Of a stretch of 64,000 nucleotides of DNA, positions 39,850 to 53,129 are shown in pieces (the first letter of the stretch is position 1; each line of letters begins with the position of its first letter). The position numbers and the translations under genes are program-made. Source of the stretch: Escarpia spicata (lineage: Eukaryota > Annelida > Polychaeta > Sabellida > Siboglinidae); the NCBI GenBank assembly GCA_963995525.1, contig OZ023207.1, forward strand, positions 28,846,873-28,910,872, read 5' to 3'. The notes under the pieces are model-generated. The model saw only the letters and a program-made list of their open reading frames with translations. It was not told the DNA's origin and ran no database searches.

Positions 39850-41580
39850 AACACATTTTACAGTACTAAAAGGAACATGCACTACATTAAAAAGCTGATC
39901 ATCAATCATATAGAATTTAACGACAACGAAAGTATTGCTAATGCAATGAACCAATATTTCACTACTGTAGGGAAAGAATTGTCGAAGACATACTCAGGCA
40001 AACGAATATAGACAATTTCTATCTAACCCGATACACAATACTATGTTCCTGTCACCAGTTTGTTAACAAGAAGTGATCAATGAAATTAACAAGCTAGCTA
40101 ATTACAATGTATCAGGTATTGATAATTTCAAATTGTCATGCAATTTCATTTGTAAATCTTTGACTTACATTTGTAATTTGTCGTTCTCCGAAGCCATGGT
40201 ACCACGAGCATTAAAGGTGTCAAAAATAATACCTATTTTTAAGAAAGGATCAAGGTGTGAACCATCCAACTATCGACCAATTAGTCTGATGAGTATATTC
40301 AATAAAATCATACACAAATTTATGTTGAAGAGGTTATTATACTTTATGGATAAAAATGACGTTTTGTCCAAACATCAATTTGGATTTCATAAAGATCATT
40401 CGACTACGTTAGCGATTATTGAAATTTTAGAAAATATTATAAATGATCTTGAAAATGGCGAATTAGTTGTTGGGGTATACTTTGACCTAAGGAAGGCTTT
40501 TGACACCGTTAATGATGATATATTGTTGTATAAGCTGGATCATTATGGAATATGAGGTCATGTATGTAAATGGTTTATACATTATTTAAGAGATATACAG
40601 CAATGTGTTAGCATTAATGGTACAGTTTCAGAATATGCTCATGTTCAAACTGGTGTCCCGCAGGGCTCCATCTTAGGGCCAGTGTTATTTATATTAAATA
40701 TTAATTATAAATCGAGTGTTGTGGATCACGTATCTTTGCGATTGTTTGCTGACGATACTAACTTGTTCATTAGTGGAATGGGTGCCAATGATACTGTGTA
40801 TACGGCTGTGGAGAAGTTAGAATCGCTTAGTGTCTGGTTCCGATACAATTAACTAACTCTGAACTTGAGTAAGACATGTTATACAATTTTCAGTAGACAT
40901 ATGGAACGTGAAGTTGTGCCATTGTTGTTGCAGAGCAAACGCATTGAACGGGTTAACTCAACCAAATATCTGGGTATATATATCTAGATTATAAGCTGTC
41001 ATGGTCGGAACATATTAAGGATCTTTGTTCAAAGGTTTCTAAGTTATCAAGTTTATTTTATAACATGGCCTCGTTCATGAATGCCGATATGGTCAGGCAA
41101 TTATATTATTCCTATGTATTTCCCCATATTAATTATTGGATTGAATTATATGGATCGGCTTGTAAAACTACCTAAACTAAAATACAAATTTTACAAAATG
41201 TATTACTTAAAACATTAGCAAAACGTAACCGCCGTGACAGTGCCACAGCATTGCACAGGGAACTTAATATACTTAAAGTTCAGGAACTATTTAAACTAAG
41301 TGTTCTAATATTTGTGTATAAACAACGTACGAATCAACTTCCTAGTCTATTCCACCAATTTTACAAATGTAATAGTGACTTCATAACCAGAAGTTCCAGA
41401 CAGGAGAACAATTTATATATACCTATATGTAATTATTGAACTGGATAGAACTCCTTGCAAGTAATAGAGGCTCGACTTTGGAATAAAATACCTATAGACA
41501 TTAAACATTTGAAAACGCTAAATATTGTTAAGAAAAAATCCAGGAGCTTTATAATTGGCATTAACTAATGTTTAAATCTA
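39850..41580 (+). mobile_element. Jockey/CR1-group LINE, RT to C-terminus
   Basis: Plus-strand pol remnants in order: a pre-RT segment (NAMNQYFTTVGKEL near 39940), the RT frame 40073-40555 (FKKGSRCEPSNYRPISLMS, FDLRKAFDTVND), then after a stop at 40553 the TGVPQGSILGPV block (about 40650), FADDTNLF (about 40745), and a C-terminal frame 41251-41439 (LNILKVQELFKLSVLIFVYK). Several stops and shifts. It differs in sequence from the other LINEs in this window. Confidence 0.75.
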
Positions 41581-41859
41581 ATTATATATTGTAAGAAATT
41601 CGCTTGTGAATTTTCTTATATCGGTACAACATCTCTAGCTTTAATTTACGAAAGTCGTTAACCTGAAACTATTGCAATTGAATACACAGTATAACCTTTA
41701 TATACGTAATATTATGTATGTGGGAGTACACTAAATGAGTTTGATTTAATTGGCTTCCAGCTCAATAAGTTATACTCACTACTGTGAAATTGTATAGACT
41801 AATTGTAATGTATTTATATCACTAGTCAAAATGTTCATTCGGCGGATGGCACTAGATAA

Positions 41860-42330
41860 AAACAAACCCAGTATTCGTACTGAAGTTTGTTGTGATATAT
41901 GAGCATTTTTTTGCAAATGTTATGCAAAACGTCGCCAACTTATTGGTGGCTAGTTTATGTAGTTCGTTACACTCGCAGACAATCCCTCTTGGGGTTCTAG
42001 CTTTGTATACAATTGATTTATATATAGTACTTCATAATCAAAATGATGCGCGTCACCTCCATCAAGCTTTGGCCAAATAACATTAATAACAATAATAACA
42101 TGTTAATTATATTATTGCGGCAGCATTATATCTGCTAGAGATCAAATATTCCCGCATACAGTTGTCGCTTTGAAAACGTTGCCTTATGTTTTGTTATAAA
42201 CAAAACGTTTGACGCCAGAATATCAACAAATTATACGACAAAATGTCCAAACGTTCCACCTATTCGGCATCATTTGTAATGGTTTCACGGACATATTGGT
42301 AGGCAACTGGTCACGTGTTGGGTAGGTAAA
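41860..42330 (+). repeat. interspersed repeat family R1, copy 1
   Basis: AT-rich non-coding repeat. The core around 42040-42100 (AAATGATGCGCGTCACCTCC, then AAGCTTTGGC) and the later segments TTCCCGCATA, CCTTATGTTTTG and GGCAACTGGTCACGT recur in the same order at 52285-52590 and 52735-53045. No coding potential; possibly a SINE or MITE-like family. Confidence 0.6.
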
Positions 42331-42689
42331 TTGATGGATCTGCTGCGTTTCCTGAACTAAAGCGTTCATTAGTGCTGGCGAAGAGGATAACCAGGGTTAC
42401 CTGTATTGCCCACTCCTATCGGTTCCTCTGTCATCTGTATCAATGATCAAATGTTCCTCTTCTAACACTTCAATTTACCGGATTCAGTTATTATTGATGG
42501 TTCATGTGCACTATGCAGAAAATGTTATCCAAAATTACCTTGCCGACTCGTTTCTCTCGAAATAGCTACACATTTATTGACCAGATATTCTGTAAGATTT
42601 CAAATGCTACCACAGCTTCCACTGCAGGTGTAATTATGAGCAGCATATCCGATCATTTACCGTGTTTGGGATAATTCTCCGTAAACCCA

Positions 42690-43770
42690 TATCTGAACAA
42701 ATTGCTCCCAAATGGGTGACAACCAGGACAAACATTGAAAAGGCAACAAATCAATATTACGAATATGTAAGGCAATCGTGCATTATGGATCAATTCAATC
42801 TAAATAAGCTGTCAGATCGAAACACTAATTATAACTAACTTGAAGATAAACATTCCCGACCGTATGACTATAATTTTCCTGCAAAAACTGTTAGATACAA
42901 AAAAAGTACAAACACAAATAATTAAAGCTGTATAACCCATGGAATAATCAAATCAATAAAACAGAAAGACAAACTTTATCGCAAATTAAAATAAACTGCG
43001 CAAAATGACATATCTTACAATGGGGTCATTCACAAATCATCACGTCTATAATGATATCTTAAATAGAGCTACCAGAGAAGCGAAACGTATTCACTACACA
43101 AACTTATTTGATTTAAATAAATGTAATATAACAACAACTTGGGATACCATTAAACAGCTCTTAAATAAAAGCCATAAGCAATTAAAATTTATAATTTTTT
43201 AAATATACATACGTATCTCGGACAAAACGGAAATCGCGCATACTTTTGACGAATTCCTTGTAGATATCAGCAATAAGCTGGCAGACAAGATATCCTTTAA
43301 TAGACAACACAGGGCATTTACCAGCTACATAAAGGACACATCTTCGTTCACTTTTAATTTCAAACATGTTACAGAAAAATATATATTGTCAGTTGTAAAG
43401 GAATTTGACCAACAAATAATACAGGACGACTCAATCTCCATAAATTTGCTAACAAAATCAGCCCCCTAAGTACCAAGCCTTTGTCTCTCATAATTAACAA
43501 GTCGCTCACAACCAGAATATCCCCACATAAACTAAAAATTACAAAAGTTATACCTCAGTATAACAAAAACGATAAAGCGGTACTAGATAATTACAGATCA
43601 ATCTCGATGCTGCCGTCTATCTCCAGTCTTCGAAAGAATTGTGTACAACCAACTATATAAGTATTTAACTACAAATGGACTATTATTTAAAAGTCAGTAC
43701 GGTTTTAGAAAAGCACATTCCACGGAGATGGCCATACTTGAAATGAACATAAATAATTGACGCGGCGCTA
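42690..43770 (+). mobile_element. LINE remnant (EN-RT linker and RT start)
   Basis: Fragments in order: 43005-43202 (AKRIHYTNLFDLNKCN, TTWDTIKQLLNKSHK), 43215-43460 (FDEFLVDISNKLADKI, FTFNFKHVTEKYIL), then broken RT blocks ending with a GFRKAHSTEMAILEM match near 43700-43750. Typical of Jockey-group LINEs. Frames are short. Confidence 0.55.
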
Positions 43771-45396
43771 AATACACACGTCTACAGTACAGTTACCTTG
43801 GTGGTAAGTTTGTATTTGACTCCTGTTGCTATTTGACCGTTTCCAACGAGTTTGTCCTCGAAAAATGCTATAAAATCTTCACATATTTCGTGACGGACAT
43901 CATGCACAACACACACATTGACGCAACGACAGAATAAATTATTAAAACGTTTACTGCAGTATCGTTATGACAAAGAAGATGAACGAATCACGTGACGGTC
44001 ATGATGTGTTAAGTCATGTCCACGCTGTGGCTATTTTATCTTAATCAGCAGTCAGAGTGACGTACGGCTTGATGTGTCTTCCTTATTCAGTATTACTATG
44101 TTAATATGTAAGATAACATATGGGTTTGTTCTACTCATTTTTGTAAACGGAATATCGGAAACATTTGACAACATTTATCTTGGCATGCTCAATGCTATTT
44201 AGCGATCCTCGCTATATTTTCTGGACAGACATTTTTCCCCATATATCATTCATCCTTCTACAATGCCTCTACATATTCTCCAATTTCACAATGGATCACT
44301 ACTTCCCTGTTGCTGGATTCACGAATCTCCATAACGGTGATATCATTGAGGTCAGAATAACTCGTATCTTGGCAGTTAGTGGAGTGATGTCCTCTAGTTT
44401 TGGTAACGTGTTGCTGATTGTTGTGTGTTGGTCGAAGCGAGTGCTTATTCAATGCAGGACAGCCGATTAATATGCTGAAGAATACTCCTTGACAGCAATA
44501 CGTCACACATATGCTGTTGTCATGGCTTTGATGGAGGAATTACCTGTACTGCATGCCCCATACATGTGATGTCCTGTTTCAAATCTTGCCACCTATTGAT
44601 CTGCTTGTGTTTCTGCTTCCGTTTACTGTAGGATATAATTGAGAGTATTATGCTTCCCATTGTTGACTTCGAAAAACCGTTCAGCATTACTACTTAGATT
44701 GCCATGTCATGTCATGTCAACATTGTACGCTGACCTAATCACCATGGACGTTGCCACGATTGAACAAGCTAAATTGCTGACAGTACTTCTAATCGTTGGT
44801 TGTAGTACTAGTAGAAGTTAAATAGGCATAATGGCGTATATTTTACAAAACGGCGTTCTGAAATTGAATCGTGTTCTGAACTGATTGATTTGGTGTTCTG
44901 AACTGCCATCTCCAGAGGATCTAATTGACTTCTAGTGGGGATAGTTGACATTATGAGTTTCTACAACATTGTGTAAAGTAATTAACAAGGATTATGGCGT
45001 TCTTTTAATAGTTAATGGCTTAAAAATCAGTACGTATTTGCAGAATGAGTCTCATTTTTATTGATACATTTTATGCAAAAATGCATATTGACATTTTTTT
45101 GTTTGATAGATTATGATGATATAAACTATTTGCGAAAAAAAACAATTATCCCGCAAATAAGTTGCAGAAATTAAGGTTTTAGTTTTCCGTCTGCGCTCTC
45201 TTGAATGCACTGTCTGATAACTAGGTCGTGACGTAAAGTAGCGGACTGCCTCAACGCGCCATTTGTTATTTACATTATAAACAGCGACAGCGGTTTTCGC
45301 GTTCATCGTCTTTTGTATTTTTTACAATATATATTAAACCTTTTATGTAGTTTTTCGCTTCATCTTGTTCTACATGGACATATTTTAATATCAACA
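43771..45396. other. no gene recognised
   Basis: Contains only short frames. The best (44165-44470, hydrophobic start) shows no recognisable family and I do not call it. The rest appears to be unique AT-rich sequence. Confidence 0.35.
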
Positions 45397-45670
45397 TGGT
45401 AAAGACGTGTGTTGTGCAGTATCGGTACAAAGACCAAATTTAACGTCACTCTGCACAGATTCCCTGTCGAATCGACGCGTCGGTTCGTCCAAGCGACTCG
45501 ATCCCACTGGAAACCGAAGCGGCATTCACATATATGCAGCCAGCATTTCATAACCTGGAATGTGAAATGGGATTTGCACGTTATCCCCTCCTTAGCAAGA
45601 CGGCAATTCCCACCATTCGGCATCGTGTATATGCGCTCAGTGGCACATACACAGCCTGCACAGGTAATAC
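45397..45670 (+). pseudogene. THAP-domain relic
   Basis: Pieces of a THAP zinc-finger domain are spread over three frames: MVKTC at 45397, LHRFPVESTRRFVQATR followed by HWKPKRHSHICSQHF, then CEMGFARYPLLSKTAIPTI near 45550-45610. The CxxC...W...C-x2-H layout fits THAP, a DNA-binding domain of P-element transposases and animal regulators. The frame changes make it a pseudogene as written. A donor-like CACAG/GTAATA follows at about 45664, so it may be the first exon of a former THAP gene. Confidence 0.55.
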
Positions 45671-46975
45671 TCATTACACTGTCGGAGCGTCTGTCTCTGC
45701 GACCGCGACTTGCCCACTGCTTCACAAACGTGAAATCCTAAGGGTAAAAAAGCAGTTCAAAATAATAACTAAATAGATAAGCACTTCAGTAAAATATGTT
45801 ATAACAACCAGAAAGTTGTATTCATTCAAGTGGAATAGCATTCAATACAGGAAACACTCGTGACAAAAGAAACACCCGCTAATTTTCAACGGCGTCTCTG
45901 AAATCGTGGATTATGTCCCAACATGTTGCTTAATTATAGCGAGTGTGTACTGCATGTAATGGATGTTTTAGAAGTCTAGTTTAACTACGAACGCAGTGCC
46001 AGTGGTAAGAGTTTATTTTATTACTTATGTGTTCTAACACTAAATTCAGTACCCATTTGCTTTGGTAGTATCAATTGTTCTCTTCTGTTTGACTGTATCG
46101 GTGAAAGTTTCTTTAATATGTTAAATTGTCAATAAACCTGGATGGCATGTCTTTATTCAGAGAAAAGTTTTTATATCCGAGAAAAGCGACCCAATACTGC
46201 ATTACCACGAAATTACGCGACGCACCACATTTGTCCACTAGCAATGCAGTATTTAGTAAAATACAAGAATACCGGATTTTCGCGCATTAACGCAATAATT
46301 TCTACAAATGTATTTGTGGTGTACTTCAGTTGCTCCACTACAGACATATCAAAGTATGATCAAATTATAATAAATGATATGTTTTGCACCGATGTTAAAA
46401 ATATGTCACTAGAATTATATGCTTATTTCATGATGTAGTGTACAGACTATACAAAGAAATCCTGTACACAAGTTACAACTGTACTTCCTACAATAATAGT
46501 TAAATAGTTTATTTATTTGGACAAGAACATTAATTTATTTGTATTTAAATGATGGACCATCTCAGAATGCAAATATCTTATTTAAAAATTGGAATAATTT
46601 TAATAATTTTTATATTATCAGGTGCAACTCCAGTAACTGTAATAACCAATAATACATTTTTATAGCGCCATCAATCTGGACTAAATACATTTACCGGTAT
46701 GTCAATAATAAGCCAAGACAAATGTGCAGCTTCTACAAGAGGACAACTGTCTTGACACTGGACAATAAATCAACATCCCCGACAATGAAAAATAAATCAC
46801 TATTTCGACTTGTCTTTTGCTCTTTCTCCTTCGTTTCTTGCCTTACGTAATCGCGTCGACTTGTGTTACAGTGCCTCGCCTCCCTTGTAATGTGGTCTTC
46901 ACCTCGTCCGAGGATTCTAACATCACATTTTGTCTTTGCTGCACGAATGATCGACTTGCTTCAGAATGTAGTAAG
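45671..46975. other. no gene recognised
   Basis: AT-rich. The 98-codon frame at 46142-46438 has no recognisable motif. Confidence 0.35.
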
Positions 46976-46979
46976 ATAT

Positions 46980-47125
46980 TGATGCAGGCGTTCATCCTTC
47001 TTGGACTATTTCCTCCTCTTCTTCGCACACAAAAGGCACTCCTCTCCAAGAGTGCCTCTTCTTTTGGACGTTGGTGGAATTTTCGAATTTTATTGGGATT
47101 ATTCAGTGATATATATATATATATA

Positions 47126-47173
<48 letters not shown>

Positions 47174-47330
47174 TGCAGGCGTTCATCCTTCTTGAACTAT
47201 TCCTCCTCTTCTTCCCACAGAAAAGGCACGCCTGTCCAAGAGTGCCTCTTCTGTTGGACGTTGGTGAAATTTTCGAATTTTATTGGGATTATTCAATGAT
47301 ATATATACACACATATATATATATATCAAT
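46980..47330. repeat. tandem duplication of about 130 bp joined by (TA)n
   Basis: A segment starting GTGCAGGCGTTCATCCTTCT occurs at about 46982-47108 and again at 47171-47300, each ending TTTATTGGGATTATTCA(G/A)TGATATATATA. An AT dinucleotide tract (about 47109-47170) lies between. The unit contains an inverted pair (AAAGGCACTCCT / AAGAGTGCCTCTT) that can form a hairpin. Confidence 0.85.
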
Positions 47331-48497
47331 ATATATTACAAGTATTGCCTAGTACATTTTTCCTGTATAACCAGTTGCGTCACTACATAGTTGCATACAA
47401 AACTAATTCAGTAGCGGGACACTAAGACTAAGTTTGCCGCCGAGCTAAGATTTAACACATTACACCACCAGTTTGCACCAGCGTAAAGTGGATGACACGT
47501 TTCAACGTCCAGACTGACCAGTTGGATAAGCCTAAACAAAACAGGCGATATTACAGTTGAGCTACCATGGAGTACTGTTATTTAAGAAAACAATAAGAAT
47601 ATGAATATAAGAGTATAGCGTTTCGTCAATCATTGGGCGTTGCTGTCAGGGGATTGCACCACTTAAAGTTGCTGGCGTTGATCACTCCGTACTCGGGGAA
47701 TACCAGGGAAACATTTGAAACTGTTTTAACCATGGCGTCGTTAACATAAATAAAAGTACGTTTTGCCCACTTCACGGGTGATTTAAGGGGCATTCCACCA
47801 ACCAACCGGGGATCCAACACCTGGTATCAAACACTTTGGCCCTTTTTATATAAATAAAAAAGTGCTGGGCTCCCGCTCTATTTAGAATCAGGGTTGTCCT
47901 TCTCATAGATCCCTAATACGCTAGCATTGGGTCGTAAGGTGCCCAGTTACCGCTGTGTGAAGGCTATCTGGTGGACATAGCTGAAAGCTAGAGAATATAG
48001 CTCATACACTACAAAATACACACATGATTACGACACTACACATCACACAAACATGTGCTACTACCACACCTACTCCGTCCTACATATTAAACCAAAACGT
48101 TGCGTTAATAACCGTTGATGTTGTTTCCCGGCAATAGTGTCTAGTTATTTCTCACGCATGAAAGCAACGCATGGATATCGCAAAGGAACTAATAATAGCC
48201 TTTACAGATCAATACGATTCGCCAGTTTCTTGAGTTCAACTGAGAACCATAACATACAGATACAAGAATACGATTATACTAATTGTCTAACCTTTAGTTC
48301 CAGTATACCACTTTCTTTCATGAAGGAGCCTATTGTAAATTGCATGATCGCAGAATCGAGGAAGTTTTCTGCTTGTGCTGTTGTATGCATTGCGAACACA
48401 GCAACACAGAAGATGCACAACCAAACACAGTATGCTGTCATCTGAAATGATTAGTGTCATTGTTAGTGTCACTTCAACTATGTATATATCAGGTGTG

Positions 48498-48613
<116 letters not shown>

Positions 48614-49099
48614 ATATTACACGCAAATTACTTATTCTGTTGATCTTGATTGCAAATGTAACAGTTAAAGATTGTACACGCATCTGCATATTTTTGTAAT
48701 TGGATTTTGTTTGCATAATTTATAAAACTTCTCGGTGACTAAATTAGCGGTATTATATATGATTAGTGGCAAGTTATATCTAAGGCATCTTTTGGCACAT
48801 TCATGTTTTGTTCTGAATTAGTATAACCCTATTGTCCTCCTAGTGTTGTAATTATGAATGAAAGCATTATGGCTTAGTTTCCAGTTTAATAAGTAGGCAG
48901 GTAGGTTACGATGCATGTCTTTAAAGTAGAATTGAAGTTCATGTAACTTTAGTATGTCATCTACTTTTAAAACATTCATTTTGTTAAAGGAGGTTCAGCA
49001 TGAGAATTGTATTTACTTATGGTTAGACTTCTCGTGCTTCTTTTGTATTTTTCATTCGGCTGCCTTGGTATACCCACGCCATGCAGCAGTTAATATTAT

Positions 49100-49420
49100 A
49101 TAATAATAGTTTATTACATAAGATTTCTAGAGGAAATACATGTCTTAATCTGTTTTGGATTCCGACAGTTTTGTAACACTTGTTTTATATTTTTCAATAT
49201 TTTTTTTCTCCAATTAAATTTGTATCTAAATTCCGTCCTAACAACATTAATCTTGCACTCTATCAATGATTGTTCCGTTGATGTTAAGCGACAGGTTATT
49301 ATCAACATAATTTGGCGTGAGACAAGCCATGTATTTATATATGTTTGTGTATAAAGATAACGTATTGATGTTTAGTCATTCGTGTAATTTTAGAAGTTCA
49401 TCATTTATTGCCGATTCAGT
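49100..49420 (-). mobile_element. possible LINE remnant, minus strand
   Basis: A 64-codon minus frame (49308-49114) with FNWRKKILKNIKQVL resembles the post-RT segment of Jockey-group LINEs. Weak and short, with no second motif to confirm it. Confidence 0.25.
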
Positions 49421-49451
49421 ATTCTTGTTTGGTAAAATTACTTGAAAACAA

Positions 49452-49770
49452 TTGATGGTGGTTTGGCCGCGCCAGTCAGGTGGAGAAACAACGGCTAGAA
49501 TTATCGTGCAGGGCGCATCTAGAATCATTTGGCGCGAGTTACCATCCATTGAACCTATTTACCATGCTCGCTGTGCACAAAAATCCAAGAACATTGTACG
49601 GGATACTACCCATCCAGCCAACCATCTCTTTGAACTTCTTCCCTCTGGCAAGCGCTATAGAAGTATTAATACAACGACCACTAGACAGTTGTTATCCGCA
49701 AGCTGTGAGTCACTTGAACCGCGAGATACCGTGATACTGTCTCCATTCTGTTTAAATTTCATGTCGCCAT
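49452..49770 (+). mobile_element. L2/CR1-like LINE C-terminal remnant
   Basis: A plus frame ends with DTTHPANHLFELLPSGKRYR, then Thr-Thr-Thr-Arg, a frequent C-terminal block of animal LINEs, preceded by a typical ASRIIWRELPSIE segment. The upstream RT is absent. Confidence 0.6.
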
Positions 49771-50164
49771 GCTACATTATTTATTTGTTATTTATTTATT
49801 TTAATTCATTTTTTTAATTTTTCATTTACAAACTTAACTACATGTATGTACATTCTTTGTAACTGTCAGCTTAGTGTTTATATCGTTAGCTAATTTATTT
49901 TGTTGTTGTTTATTTAACTACATGTATACTTTTTAACTGTTTAGGTAATGTTCAGACGGTATTAATATTGTGTTACCAAGTTCACTTTATGTCAATAGTT
50001 GTACGACTGTCATAAAATGTGTTGGCAGTTGTCTTTGGTTTAAATTTATACTACTTTTATTATAGTTTTGTAATGTTTCTGATTGTATATTTTGTGTGTC
50101 CATAATGGGGGCCAGGGAAGACAAGCGTGTATGTATGTTGACGCTACAACGGCAATAATTCCTC

Positions 50165-51240
50165 GTACATTTTAAATGTTACTTGGTAACATTTGGTCTG
50201 AATCTGAGTCTGGTATCGTCGGGATACATAATAAAGTTAAACATTTTACATTCTTTTGGAAAATCATTATTTTAAATAACTGGGGACCAAGAATAGAGCC
50301 TTGTGGTACACCAATTGTGATATGCAAAATGTAGGAATTTTCATTTTGAAATTCTTTGTATCGTCTTTTGTTGCTTAAGTAGCTTTCAAAGAGAATCATA
50401 CCTGAACCACCTAAGCAATAATATCTTAGTTTATTTATAAGTAGTATTGAATGATCAGTTGCATCGAAGTCTTGGAGAGGTCAAGAAAGATACTGAAGGA
50501 CACATAATTGTTATCCATTTGAGTCATTGTCCGATCTACTAGTTCAAGTGATGCATATTCGGTTGAAGGTTTGTTTTTTAAAGCCATATCGATTATCAAC
50601 AAACAGTCTAGAATCATTGAAGTATGCGGATAATTGATTATACGTTATTTTCTCTAAGGCCTTTAAGAAAGTTGGCAGGAGTGAAATGGGTTTGTAATTG
50701 TTAAAAACAGATGATTAATCTTTTTACAAAAATAGGAATTACTTTTGCAAGTGTAAGTTTATCAGGGAAAATGCCGGTATTTAGTATTTGGTTTATTGGC
50801 AGCGTTAATCACTTGATGATTGATGGTTCAATTATTTTTAGAAGTTTTGAAGAACACCATCACAACCAAAACTTTTTTTTTTGAAGGCTTTCAATGATTG
50901 TCTTTATAATTTCTTCATCAACACTAACACGGAGTGGACTTGTTCGTTGAAGTAGTGGCTATAATCCTTATTTCCATCATAATGAATATCTTGTGCAGTA
51001 GACTGACCCATACTTGTAAAATAGTTATTGGATTTATATGCTATATCAGTTTTATATGTTATAGTCATGCCATTACATTTAAAAGAAAATGTTTTATTTG
51101 CAGCATTTTTGGAAAAACAATCATTTATGGTTTTCCAAGTATTTCTAATATCATTTTGTATCGGTTAAAGCGTATTTCGAAGTACATTTTTGGCAGCCCG
51201 AATCTTGTGTCTTTCATATTGAATTACACGTTTTAAGATT
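50165..51240 (-). mobile_element. CR1-like LINE RT fragment, minus strand
   Basis: Minus-strand blocks: a finger/palm FESYLSNKRRYKEF followed by IGVPQGSILGPQLF (50399-50300), and upstream FLDLSK with VDRTMTQMDNN (about 50560-50480). 50640-51240 is compatible with further 5' RT or linker sequence but heavily decayed. Confidence 0.6.
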
Positions 51241-51579
51241 TGTGTGAATGACTTGATAGTTTGGTAAGTTTGGGTTAGACATCTTCAGTCTCCAATAGAG
51301 CGAATCTCGATATTTGATAAATTTTAGAAGATCCTGTGTAACCTATGTGAAGTGCTTATGTTTGTATTTGTTATATTTCATGATTTTAACTGGCATATTA
51401 TGGTTATTCTTAGAAAGCGTAATTTAATTGTGTACTATGTTATAATTTAAATTGGGGTCAGCCGTAGGACATTTATTTAATTGTTTAAACATTTCATCCG
51501 AATTTATGTCATGCTTAACATTAAGCATAGCTAATAATTTATTTTGTGAATTTACTCTAACGAATTTTGGAGGAAGGTT

Positions 51580-52270
51580 AGTTTTTATGTATCAGTAGCC
51601 TGGTAGAGTGAAAAGTTAACATTTCTTCGATGGCGTCGTCGATGGCGCCGGATCGACATTCCGCTTACTCGAATCACCATTCCCGTCCATCGTTATCGTC
51701 AAATTCCGTTCCCGCGGGTTGAGATTTTCGTTGAATGCTCGCTAGCGGGCCTAACGCGAATTGCACTTGGCCCGATAATACGGGTATTCAACGCGTAGCA
51801 TGCACATCAGATCGTTCTTAGCTGTTATTGGACAACTGCAAACGTATCTGAAAGGTGGCGCCACATTTTCCACGAAAACAATTACCGTATTTTGGTACCG
51901 GCGATTCCGTAACAAAACTAACAAATCCGTATTTTCGTAGTGCCGCTATTTCAAAAGGACGAGAACACAAAATGAGGCAAATATTCGCCGCCGCGTTGCC
52001 ATAAATTCGTCTTGTTGTAACCTGAACGGGGACAAATTTCAAACGTTCTAGGGGGCACGGACGGTCACGTGCGCCCATTCGAAAGGTCCACGGGCACGAT
52101 ACTTTCCATAGGTCCAGGGGGTACGTGCCCCCCCCCCCCCACTGGAGGCTCCCCCATGCATCCGGGCTGGATCAGCGGCCCGACGGGGGTTAGATGCCGG
52201 GCGGCCAGAAGGGATGTCCGATGGATTCACGACGCCTATGCTGACCAGCTTTGATCGTGGATACAATACG
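51580..52270. other. GC-enriched stretch with a C13 run
   Basis: Base composition changes around 51620-51780 and 52030-52260, including 13 consecutive C at 52128-52140. Small frames on both strands show no recognisable motif. Possibly part of a non-autonomous element; not called. Confidence 0.3.
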
Positions 52271-52284
52271 TCGTTATTTGTCTA

Positions 52285-53050
52285 TGTCACCATCAAAATT
52301 ATGCGCGCGACCTATGTCAAATTTTGTCTCGTCAACAATGTTAACATGGATAATACATAAATGCTTTACGTCACTACGTTGGCATTACATCTGCTATATA
52401 TTAATATTTCCCGCATAGTGTTCTAGCTAAAACAACTTTGTTTTATCTTTTTGTCATAACTAGAAAACAACTAGAGGCAGAATTTAACCAAATGTACCAT
52501 GGTATGCAGAACGCTCCATGTGTGTGGTAATCATGTTTAATGTTTTGACGAACTGTGTTTCTAGGCGATACGTTACATCAATGATTGACCAATTGACCTA
52601 TCCATTCCAGTACGAGGCTTGCCTACGTCACATGCAAAATATACGATGGAATGTTGAAGGTTTCTCTCGTTAGGCAACAGGACATGCGACGAATGGGCTA
52701 TTGTTAGCTATAATTGATGAATCCAGTAAGTCAAATTCAAAAATTATGCGCGTGACCTCCGCAAAGCTTTGCCTTTGTCACGCCAACAACGTTATCATCA
52801 GTAATGCATGATGTTCAACACGTGATTAGTGCGGCATGACATCAGTTGAATCTACTGTTCCCGTATTCAGTTCTACTTTCAGAAAATGTACCTTATGTTT
52901 TGGTCATCAAGATACTCTTTGGGGCCAAAATATCAACAGGATATTATACAGTGATATCTCCGAACGATCCCCATGTCCGGCATCCATTTATTGATGGTTT
53001 GATGAACATTTTGCTAGGCAATAGATCACGTCATGGTCAACGGTTCACAA
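52285..53050 (+). repeat. repeat family R1, copies 2 and 3 in tandem
   Basis: Two diverged head-to-tail copies (about 52285-52590 and 52735-53050) of the repeat at 41860-42330. Shared landmarks are AAAATTATGCGCG(C/T)GACCT, a GTCAACAA / GCCAACAA segment, (T)TCCCG(C/T)AT and (G)TTTTGACG / GTTTGATG. Confidence 0.55.
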
Positions 53051-53129
53051 AGGTATACGTATGTTTCTATGATCGTTCTACGACGTGTAGATACGCATTA
53101 TTTTGCAAAAAATAAAAAATCATCGAAGG

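Noticed and set aside
44165..44470. 101-codon frame with a hydrophobic start as a membrane protein
   Set aside because: No family signature, poor composition for a gene and no exon context.
46817..47352. Frames rich in Tyr-Ile repeats
   Set aside because: They read through the (TA)n tract within a small tandem duplication.
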